A stretch of DNA of 64,000 nt from NCBI GenBank assembly GCA_036346205.1, contig JARFJB010002009.1, positions 7,077,501 to 7,141,500 on the forward strand. The letters are read 5' to 3'. The position numbers and the translations under genes were made by a program. Of the stretch, positions 55,092-64,000 are shown piece after piece. The stretch is from Vesta saturnalis. Its lineage: Eukaryota > Arthropoda > Insecta > Coleoptera > Lampyridae. The notes beneath the pieces were generated by a model. It did not search any database, was not told where the DNA came from, and saw only the letters and a list, made by a program, of their open reading frames with translations. How positions within the stretch are numbered: position 1 is the stretch's first letter; every line of letters starts with the position of its first letter.

Positions 55092-58000
55092 ATGACGATG
55101 GAGTGTCTTTTATGTGGGCGATTAGATAAAAGTGATCCCTTAGTGAAAAAGCCAACTCAAAAAGGCTTACGAATGATAATAAGTTTTGCTGAGAGGAGAA
55201 ATGACAGATTTAGCCGTAACATCATAAAAAATAAAGATGCGATATTAAACGGTACACTAAAAGTGACTTACCATGTATCTTGTAGGAAAAACTTTACAAG
55301 TGAACAAAATTTAACACAATCAAATGAACCAGAGCCATCTACTAGCACTGCCACTCGGAGTACTCATAAGATGTTTGATATTCGCCGAATGTGTTTGATT
55401 TGTGGTGAATCGGGAACCAAGAAGAAAGAAAAATTAACTGCGATACAAACAGGTTAGTAAAATTAGTTGGACCTATACAGGGTGAATCTTATCTAATCCG
55501 CCAAAATTAAAGTACTAGAGAACTCATTATTATAAGCAAAAAAGTTCATATGTACATGGGTCCGGAAATGCTTCGTTTCCGAGATACAGGGTGTCAAAGT
55601 TGAAAAAAGAAATCGCGTTTTCTTCAATATCTTTTGACTGTTTCCAAATAATTTCATGAAATTTCGTATACGATGGTTTTTTGAAATGAAATATTCAGAT
55701 TTGTGGTCCATTTAGTTGTGGTCTCTAGAGGGCGCCAGCGGCAACCATTTCGACCCTTTTAAATCGTTGCAATTTTTTTGTGCTACACTGTATACCATTT
55801 TGGACTAGAAAAATCGATTCTCCTATCTTTTCTACTAAAAAAAGGTATATTTTAGTGATGTCGCTAGGAGCAACCGTTTCTGAGAAAAACACATTTAAAG
55901 CTCACAATGTTTATTTATTTAAAACTTGTAAGGAGCACTAAAATATCCAATATTAAAAAACAAGAAAAGAAATTAATATTAAAAGTAAACATGTTCTTTT
56001 GATAACAACTGTTCAAACAATTGTCCCAAAAAAAACCGCGTATACGAAATTTCATGAAATTATTTCGAAACTCAAAAAATATTGAAGAAATCGCGATTTC
56101 TTTTTTCAACTTTGACACCCTGTATCTCGGAAACGAAGCATTTCCGGACCCATGTACATATGAACTTTTTTGCTTATAATGATGAGTTCTAGTGCTCCTT
56201 TAATTTTGGCGCATTAGATAAGATTCACCCTGTATAAAAAATATGAATAATTATGTAAACAATAATTACCTACGCACATAATATATTCTACCCATAATCC
56301 AACTCTACCTTCATCAGTTTACCCTAATTTTTCGATAAATTCGCCTCACTGATTCTTTACAGGCGCAAATATTCAATTTTTACTCCCAAATATTTTCTTC
56401 AAGAAATTTCTGTTTTTATTTTCTATTCAGGAACGGGAAAAAGTACACATGAAAAAATACTCAAGGCAGCTCAAAAAAGAGACGATGTATCTATGATATC
56501 AAAACTGTGTGGTTACGACGATTTATTTGCCTATGATGCCAAGTATCATAAACGATGCTATAGCCATTACATTTCTAAAAACAATATTCGTGCAGTCCAA
56601 AACAAACAACGAATATTGACAGACGAAGTTTCGTTATCACAAGAACCACAAAAACAAGATAACTCCACAGATACCTCAGAATCTTCAGTTGAATCCCAGA
56701 TGAAGTATTTAAATAATGAGCCTTTTGAAGAAAATGAAATACAAATATTACACAGAGCTGCACAAATACTGAAAAAACAAATGAGAGATTTTGAACTGAA
56801 ACAGAAACAATTTCCTATTCCTGGAGACATAAATGAGCAAATTTTCCAGGAGCAAATTCCCAAAATGTTATATCAATTCATTTCTTGGCTAATTGATGAT
56901 AAAGCCTTCGAAGAAAATGATGTAAACGTTAAAGCAGCGATTCCATGCAACATAATCATGGGTTTTTATGACAAAGGGTACAAGAAAAATTATTTTCAAA
57001 TTGGATTGGGTGTGTACGTGCATCATTTGGTTCGCAATAAACAGCTTTTGGATACTTTAACCCGGATTGGTTTCAGTTGTACGTATAATTATGTTAGACA
57101 ATTAACAACTGCTTTGGCTAAAGAAACAATCAATACCAATGATGTTTACATACCACCTGGCATTCAAACAGTTAACATTATTGAAAAAAACTTCATTCAC
57201 GCTAGCATCGATAATTTTGACTTGAATGAAGCGACAATAGACGGCAAGAACACTACTCATTCTATGGCCATGGTTTTGTTTCAAGAACGTTCTTCAAATC
57301 GTTCTTATGTAGAATCAAATATTCCTAGAGAAGAAATCTATGCACTAAGCGAGGATGAAACAGATTTATGGTTTCAGCACATTTTGAAATATAATAAACC
57401 ACCCAATAGGCCACTACCAAATTTACACCAAAATGTACAACTTGATAAAAAAATTATACCGTCTCCAGAAAAATTAACTTAACTTGGACACTTGCTCATT
57501 TTTTTAAAAAGGAAGGGCCTTTTTTGAACTGGACAGATTTTAATAACGTTTTATCAAAACGTAATATCTCCGTTACAGATATTTTTTATTTGCCCTTTTT
57601 TAATAACCCACCAACGGAATTCGATACAATCTTCACTGCATTGGTACGACTAGTTCAACTAGCAAATACAATAAATCAAGATCATATTGTTGTGCAAATT
57701 TGGCTATTTACTCTAAGGCTAAAGAAATTTTATGGAATGAACCTGCAGAAGTGAAAGGAATTGGCGGCATGCATTTAAATATGGCCTTTATAGCTAGTAT
57801 AGGGTATCTCTTTAGCGATGGAGGGCTCTTCACATTACTGACAGAAACAGACATCTATGGTGCAAAAACGTGTAAAATGATGCTTGATGGTAAAGAGTAC
57901 TCAAGGGCTATTCGTGGACTAACCCTAGCTGCCAATGCTCTGTCTAGGTTATTCTTCAAAGACTTCTTTAAATGGTGTGACGGTCTGGAATCTATTGACT

Positions 58001-60499
58001 TTGATAAGAGTGCAATGGAAGAGCTCTTTGAAAAAGTGATTTATGAGTTTCAAAATGGTCTTCACCATGAAGGGCATTTCAATGATATTCTTGAAATCGT
58101 TGAACTTCTACAAGGTCATATGAAAGATTTGATCAATTCTGGCAGTTCAACATCATTGACGTTTAAATACTGGTGTTCTTTTCTTGATGCAATTGATCTA
58201 TTATGGCGTTTGCTACGATAAGAACGTACTGCGGACTTTGAAGCCCACTTATGTGCAGTTTATGATACTTTGCCATATTTGTCTGCTGCTGGAAGAAACT
58301 TGTACTTCAAATGGGTTTCTGAATATTTAAAAGATATGGAAAACTTGAAAACGGAGGCACCTGAACTATCTACGTAAAGGCAATTTTGTTGTTAAGAAAA
58401 CTGGTGACAAGAATTTCAATTGCGTGGCATCGGATATGGCTCTTGAGCAATCGGTTAATAAAGATTGTAAAGGCTCCGCAGGAATCATAGGATTCTCCCA
58501 AAATCTGGGAGCATTACTTCAATGGATGACGACGCGTCACTCGTTAGGTGAATACTCAAAATATTTTCTAGGTGAGTTGAAAATTGATTATATAGTTCAG
58601 AAATAATTTTATACTACTCCCAGATGCGATATTTAATAAAAATCCCGAAGATAAACCCCAAGGAATAAAACCAGCTTGTAGAAATGAAGAAGATGTAATT
58701 AAAATGTTGAATGCAGTTGAAGCCAATCGTTGCAATCCATTCGATTTGGATAATGTTCCCAAACAACTAATAAATTTATGCACGGGAAAAGTAGCCACAA
58801 AAGAAATTGAAAAAAGTCTATCTAATTATTTAGAAACAGCTGCAGAAAAAACAACTAACATCTTCGAAAGGTCTGTTGAAAGCTTTTGGAGGCCCATAAA
58901 GAGGGACACAATAATGACTTTTAAAGACGGAACTAATAAGCCCATAAGTCTTTCTAAAAAAATGGTTGTAGGGTCGGAATTCATGTTTCGTAGAATAATC
59001 TGTGCAGCGAGATTCCAAGAAATTGATTTAAATGACCTATTATCGTATGAGCTAACTTTAGTTCCTTCAGCACTGTTTCATGAAGATGGTTCGATGAGAA
59101 AATCTGCAAAAGCTGAATTGTGTCGTAGATTGGAACAAAATACTGAGAAAATGGATTTACCTTCAAATGTAGATTCTTATATTATCGATGGTATGGTACT
59201 CATTCAGGAATTGAAACCTACTTCTATGACATTCAACGACTTAGGACAAATATTTTTGAAAAGAATATTGAGTAGCGGCCGCAAATGCAATGCCAGAAGA
59301 TTTACAGTTATTTTTGATAATTATATCTCCCAGTCATTAAAATCTGCCGAGAGACTAAGACGTGGTGAATCATCTAACATAACTGAATATAAAGTTTCTG
59401 GGTCCCGAAAGGTTCCAGTTTTTAAAGATTTTTTCAAATCATCCGCCAATAAGAAATCCTTATTAATTTTTATGGTGGATAATGTTTTGAAGAATGCAGC
59501 AAATTTGTTAGATAAAGACGAATCATTGATAATAGGAGGAGGATCTGAAAATCCCGAAAACGTCTTTATCATAACCCGGAACAAAGAACGTGAAGTTTGG
59601 CAGAAATTCAAAAGTAACCAAGAAGAGGCAGACACGCGGATCATTCTCCATGTCCTGGCAGAGAGAGAGCATGGTAACACCATTCTAGTTAGGTCTGTTG
59701 ATACCGATATTTTTATTTTACTGCTGCATCATTACGTCGTTACGGAACAAATACACGGTTGCAGACTATTTATGGAGTTGGGGTATTTGAAAGATAAACG
59801 TTTCTTATCAATTCAGGGCATAGTTGAAAGTTTGGGAGAAACAGTTTCAAAAAATATTTTGGCGATCCATTGTCTCACTGGATGTGACACGACAAGTGCA
59901 TTTTGCAAAATTGGCAAGAAGACAGCCTTTGATGTACTATTCAAGAATATTGAGATTTTAAAAGAATTATATAATTTGCCGTTTTTACATGACAGTGAAG
60001 CAGTGAACCTGAGCACCAAATATATTTTACTTTTGTATAGAAATAAGAAAAACGATATTTCCTCCTTAAATGGTTTGCGGATACAGTTAACAACAAATTC
60101 AAACAGACCTGCGATGGAACTGCCACCAAGTGACAATGCATTTCAACAACACTTAAAAAGGTATCCAACTTATTATGAAACGTGGGTATATGTTAGTTGA
60201 ATACTATAATGTTTTTTTTTTATTATTTCAGATGCATATATCAACTCAAAATTTGGTATTCCAGTCACGAACCCTATATAAATTTTGATAACCCAAATAA
60301 ATATGGATGGACAAATGAGAACAATATCTGGACACCGATATTTTCGACACAAGATCCTGTGCCACATGAAATCAGAAACATTCTGGTTTTCCGATGTTCT
60401 GATGCAATCTGCAATAGCAAAAAATGTAAATGTGTATCGCAAGGATTGAAGTGCTATGAAGAATGTAATTGCAAATTCCGTAGCAACAAAGATATATAA
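55092..60499 (+). pseudogene. Transposon-borne protein with duplicated zinc motifs, FEN1/XPG-like nuclease region and Cys-rich tail
   Basis: Inferred exons: 55092-55452, 56431-58571, 58624-60181 and 60232-60499 (GT-AG, phases agree; introns 978, 52 and 50 bp). Two CxxC...HxxC units are CLLCG...YHVSCRKNF and, across intron 1, CLICG...YHKRCYSHY. The exon 58624-60181 is fully open. Counting residues from ATG 58704, it carries IIDGM (D162), VIFDN (D205), EEADTRI (E307, E308, D310), RSVDTDIFIL (D333, D335) and LTGCDTTSAFCKIGKKTAFD (D395). This order and spacing match the metal ligands of FEN1/XPG PIN-like nucleases, including the GCD..GIGPK-like helical turn. The tail CNSKKCKCVSQGLKCYEEC is metal-binding-like. 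Similar ORFs recur in many animal genomes from memory; I know no assigned function. Defects are a 5-bp duplication near 57480, a frameshift near 57690, TAA at 58219-58221 and a frameshift near 58365. Confidence 0.75.
55478..56232. mobile_element. MITE-3: palindromic MITE in intron 1 of the nuclease-type gene
   Basis: Tips CAGGGTGAATCTTATCTAAT (55478) and ATTAGATAAGATTCACCCTG (ending 56232), with TA on each side (55476-55477 and 56233-56234). Arms of about 200 bp include TACATGGGTCCGGAAATGCT and its complement. Within each arm a second mariner-type tip appears (TACAGGGTGTCAAAGTTG near 55592; complement near 56110), suggesting one MITE nested in another. The centre (about 55680-56030) is not palindromic. 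Confidence 0.82.
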
Positions 60500-60582
60500 T
60501 AGGCACAGCGGAATCTTTGGATGAAGATTTCTAAATTCTATGGTTTTGAAAACAATATATTTTGCCTATTTGAAAATTCAGA

Positions 60583-60588
60583 AATAAA
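60583..60588 (+). terminator. Candidate poly(A) signal of the transposon gene
   Basis: AATAAA 84 bases after the stop at 60497-60499 and before the right terminal repeat. Confidence 0.4.
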
Positions 60589-60765
60589 AATGTTCATTAG
60601 TTCATTAAAATTACGTTTAGACTTCCTTGATTCTCCTAATCATCGGCTTGTGATAATACATTCTTTGCTTCGATGGCTTAGCATAAACATATTTTCTAAC
60701 GCATAGGTACGTAACGCGGCGCCGGCAATGGCTCTGGTCCACGCTACATATGGCGCGGTTCAAAA

Positions 60766-61209
60766 AATCATATTTCGAATAATATTGCGTATAAAGGACT
60801 GCTGTTTTTTTTGAAAACTTCCTCATATATTGTACTACATTTCATTCGCAGCATATAGTATGAAAATTTTCCAAATAAAAAAGTTTTTCGCTTACTGAAA
60901 ATTTCAACACCAAAAATCCAATTTTCATATTTGAGGTCTTGAAAAAAATGGAATATAAAAAATATGAAAATCATATTGCCTCAGTTGTCATCGTTTATGC
61001 ATGCTCTTCAAGTCAAAAAAAAAGAGCATTCGGATATGTTGAATAGTTTCGGAGTTATTAGAGGGTGAATGATAAAAAGTATTTTTTTTTAATATCCGCA
61101 TTTTTGCTAGTTTTTTCGATTTTACAAAACTCGGTACCATTAAAAAAAGTCGTAATTGCCCATTTCGTATGTACAATAACCTAACTAATGATTTCAGTGA
61201 GGTTTCATC
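60766..61209. repeat. Right terminal inverted repeat of the large transposon
   Basis: Uninterrupted partner of 54437-54840 plus 51969-52016. It ends ...CAGTGAGGTTTCATC near 61209. The short open frames inside it are incidental. Confidence 0.88.
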
Positions 61210-61548
61210 AGATAGTCAAGTGAGCATTTTTTTGATAAATTAAATAAAATTTCCAAAACTAATTTTTATTTTGGTAAAAGCAGTGGCGTACCATTTTTTC
61301 CTTTAAAAATGTGCTGAGATGTGTCCGTACGCACGACACTGGTAAAATTAAAAATAACCTTTTTACATAAACAAATGCACCTACATTAACACTCAAAACA
61401 TGCCAAATATCTCACGCAGTTTTAAAGATATCAATAAAAATTGAATATTTTAATAAAGCTGTAACACCCTATATGTTCCCAATACAACATTATTAGAATA
61501 AACTTTATATGAAGAAGTAACGCTTTGTTACATATATGATGAAAGTGA

Positions 61549-61705
61549 AAGTTATGAAAGTTTAGTCAGTTCTGAATAGCCTAATGGTTATTGGTATGAA
61601 AGTTTAGAGATCTTCAAAAACAAACAAATTCTAACGAATAATGCCAATCAAACATATTTAAGCTACTCAGAACTGTTTAACTTTCATAACTTTAATTTTC
61701 AGCAG
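61549..61705. repeat. Short inverted repeat (possible small MITE)
   Basis: AAAGTTATGAAAGTTTAGTC near 61556 mirrors ACTTTCATAACTTTAATTTT near 61681, and CAGTTCTGAATAGC mirrors GCTACTCAGAACTG. Ends not defined. Confidence 0.45.
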
Positions 61706-61849
61706 ATATGAAACGAAGCTGGTATATTAGAAATTTCTTTAGTCCGTCCTAGTCGACCGCTGGTGTTTTTTAATTTTATGTGGTATTGGTGAGTATTTTG
61801 TTTATTATACTTTAAATTAAAACATTAACCGATGAAAACTGGAAATCCA

Positions 61850-62345
61850 AGGCAAGATGGTACTGAAACCTTGCTTCAATTGATAAAACCGTACTAAATA
61901 AGATAACCAATTCATTAAAATCTAAAATTAAAGATCCCTAAAATAATCATATTTGGATTTACAACTTATGCACTCCCTATCCACAGTGAAATAGGATTAC
62001 AACCACAATGGAGTGGAAGTGCAGAAGAAAAAGCACAACTATACATCCGGCACATAGCAACAGTTTTCACACCTATTTTAACGACATACTAAATCCAGAT
62101 GTAAATGGAAAACTATGTAAATAACCCTCAAAATGTACTATCCACCATACCTCTATACTATATCTGAAGTATAGCAAGAAATTAGTTAGTTACACCCAAA
62201 CTTCTTGGTTTTAACAAAATAACTCTGATACAGCAATCGCCAAAAAATGTATTGTCCTTACTATAGACATATTTAATGCCACCTTAAAATTTAACGAACT
62301 TCTCATAACTCTGCAAAAAATAACACTGATCGTAAAAGTACCTTC
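61850..62345 (+). pseudogene. Faint jockey-like LINE relic (pre-RT region)
   Basis: Broken frames give IHSEIGLQPQWSGSAEEKAQ, then HIATVFTPI, and later LTIDIFNATLKF. These resemble the segment between the endonuclease and RT of jockey-clade LINEs, where a ...WARSDEEKA...FTP pattern is common. Strongly decayed, no catalytic motif. Confidence 0.35.
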
Positions 62346-63869
62346 AATTATACGTTAGGTCCTTATAATTTGGCACTCTACGGTTCAGCAATGTGACACA
62401 GAGTCCCTAGTGTTACTGCTGATTGAGTTCCGGAAGTTCCCCTTGATCCCATATTACTTCATGAACGGTGGTCAAGCCGATGTTGGTTGCGGCCACATTG
62501 TTAAAATTTTGCTAATTTCGTTCTTTTAGGTTAGTTTATTTCCTTAGGTTAACTTAGTGCTTAGTTTTGTGGATATTTATCAGGAAAAATATCTTGTGGG
62601 GGTAGTATAACGCATGGACAAGTTTGACATAAAATTTTATCGGATTTTAATATTCGTGGCAGTATATAGGGTTAAAAAAAGAATATCATCTTTCAGTGAA
62701 TATTCTTTTAATTCCGTTGTCAATAAAAGGAAGTGGAATTGTTTATGAGGATAAAATTTGTTTTCGTTTCTAGAAAAGAGTTTTAAGAAATGTAATTATA
62801 AAGTTGTTATCGTAAAATTGTCTTGTCGTGATCCATATTCTCCAGTTTCAGATTGCACGTGGCGTTCGTGAGTAAATTAACATGTAGCTTGTTGAGTTTG
62901 CATTTTTATATTAAAATTATTTTAAATTATTTTGATCTTACAAAATGGAATTCATATATAAATTTACATTTAAACCAATTGTTCAGAACTATTGCAATTG
63001 TAATAGATTGGTGTTATTGAAACTTACAAGCGTATTATTTCGGCAATGAATGTAATCTTATGTGATTTCCGTTCAACTCAGTGAAAATGTAAATAACCAG
63101 AAACATTTATTATTTATTTTTGTTTGTATTTTCGAAATTGAGCCGCCCTTGTAGTAATGTTCTTAGCAATTAAGTTTGACCACCTCTAGTATCGGAGCCT
63201 TACGTTATGTTATTATTGCATCCAAATATTTTGAAGCTTTTTTTCATGTAGCACTAGTCCAGGAGCACTTTTGTTGATCCATCTGGTTGAATGCTACGAA
63301 AGGTAAGCAAGTTTTTTTTAAATTTTTGCTGTGAAGTACTAGCGTTTATTTGTGTACTACTTTTACAACTGGTGCCCTTTGATTAGTGGCTGTGCCGATA
63401 TTGATTAATGGCATTCTTATTAATTCCACTCTCTGGACAATATAACCTCACACCCCCTCTCGCGAAGCTATCGGAAAATCTGTTATGCAAATCTTACTAC
63501 CATTGTAACCCGCACCTGCAATTTTACAGGATATCCCAAACAATAGTCCATGCCCTGGAGGATACGAACACTGCAAAACTATCTTCTTAGGTAAAGATAA
63601 TAAATATTAATGGACAGAATTTAAAATTACCCTACCGTCACTTAGAAAGAAAGAAAGAAAACTCAAACGCTCGAAAACCAGTGTTTCCTTTATAAAATCA
63701 TAATAAAACCCAGGTGCATGCAACTTTAACCTTACACCTTCCAACCTACATATACATTTGTAGATATAGAAGGTTATGTAATCGACTCCTTTTTCCAATC
63801 GCTAAATCGACTTATTAGCTCGTTTTACAACTTTTGGTTTCGCGAAGATCGGTCATGATATTTGGATGT
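62346..63869. other. Unassigned sequence with one possible host exon
   Basis: Mostly no recognisable feature. At 63530-63590 an acceptor (ATTTTACAG) and donor (GTAAAG) bound 61 bases that read DIPNNSPCPGGYEHCKTIFL, a short Cys-containing peptide. It could be one exon of a neighbouring gene, or chance. Confidence 0.3.
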
Positions 63870-63919
63870 ATGACTGTGTGTGTATATGTGAGTGTGTGTG
63901 TGTGTGTGTATGTATGTGT

Positions 63920-63963
<44 letters not shown>

Positions 63964-63998
63964 GTGTGTGTGTGTGTGTCTGTGTGTGCGCCTGTGTG
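63870..63998. repeat. (TG)n / (GTAT)n microsatellite
   Basis: Interrupted TG dinucleotide tract running to the window edge, with TATG and TATATA interruptions. Confidence 0.95.
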
Positions 63999-64000
63999 TA

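Larger units (their letters stand above)
51969..61209 (+). mobile_element. Large DNA transposon with TIRs of about 450 bp and a FEN1/XPG-like nuclease gene
   Basis: The outer 47 bp of the left repeat (51969-52016) and the remaining ~400 bp (54437-54840) are separated by mariner B. Together they mirror 60766-61209. Key matches are GATGAAACCTCAC at the outer tip, AAATCATTAGTTAGGTTATT, CATACGAAATGGGCAATTAC, and GAAATTTTCAGTAAGCGA. Net length is about 6.8 kb. It carries one spliced gene (55092-60499) and, in its first intron, MITE-3. No target duplication was found, so the precise ends are uncertain by perhaps 10-40 bp. No DDE transposase is visible inside, so the nuclease-like protein is the only candidate mobility enzyme. 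Confidence 0.8.

Noticed and set aside
60186..60191. GTATAT as the last donor of the nuclease-type gene
   Set aside because: It would put the following Cys-rich exon out of frame; the GT at 60182 restores phase.
60768..61176. Open frames in the right terminal repeat
   Set aside because: The mirrored left repeat has no corresponding open frame, so they are incidental.

Overview
The window is animal nuclear DNA, most likely from an insect with a large, AT-rich, transposon-packed genome. The reasons are the spliced host gene, introns as short as about 50 bp, and the dense mix of mariner-like, piggyBac-like, pogo-like, copia and non-LTR elements. I cannot assign an order with confidence. I see no prokaryotic features, CRISPR array or rRNA.

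The only clear host gene is the 3' half of a Trio/Kalirin-type Rho guanine-nucleotide exchange factor on the + strand (9780-32068). Eleven exons can be chained with consistent phases into 1,209 residues: an acidic linker, the second DH-PH module, an SH3-like domain, Ig, FN3 and a C-terminal protein kinase, ending at TAG 32066-32068 with a poly(A) signal at 32158. The 5' exons lie upstream of the window. Its introns are full of mobile DNA, and the 10.8-kb intron before the SH3-Ig exon is the richest.

Region by region: 1-3010 is a minus-strand LINE running off the left edge. From 4166 to 8204 is a stack of a palindromic MITE and two mariner-like elements separated by long (TA)n tracts. 9780-19269 holds the GEF exons, with a foldback tandem-repeat island (10606-12245) and a mariner remnant (12560-13911) in an intron. 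19270-30093 is a giant intron with hammerhead-like repeats, a deleted pogo-like element, a tRNA-like fragment, and a palindromic MITE with a mariner inserted at its hairpin apex. 30094-32068 holds the Ig-FN3-kinase exons. 32722-36970 has two decayed piggyBac elements. 38104-41136 has a foldback and two head-to-head copia fragments. 41266-47010 has a LINE split by a mariner, then a second foldback island. 47360-51300 has a LINE split by a jockey-like LINE.

The most interesting part is 51969-61209. It is a DNA transposon of about 6.8 kb (net of an inserted mariner) with terminal inverted repeats of about 450 bp. It encodes a spliced protein with duplicated zinc-binding motifs, a region whose acidic residues line up with the FEN1/XPG-type flap nuclease active site, and a Cys-rich tail. 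A mariner sits inside its left terminal repeat and a MITE inside its first intron. No classical DDE transposase is visible in it, so the nuclease-like protein is the candidate mobilisation enzyme. From 61210 to the end I see a faint LINE remnant, one possible small exon and a terminal (TG)n tract.
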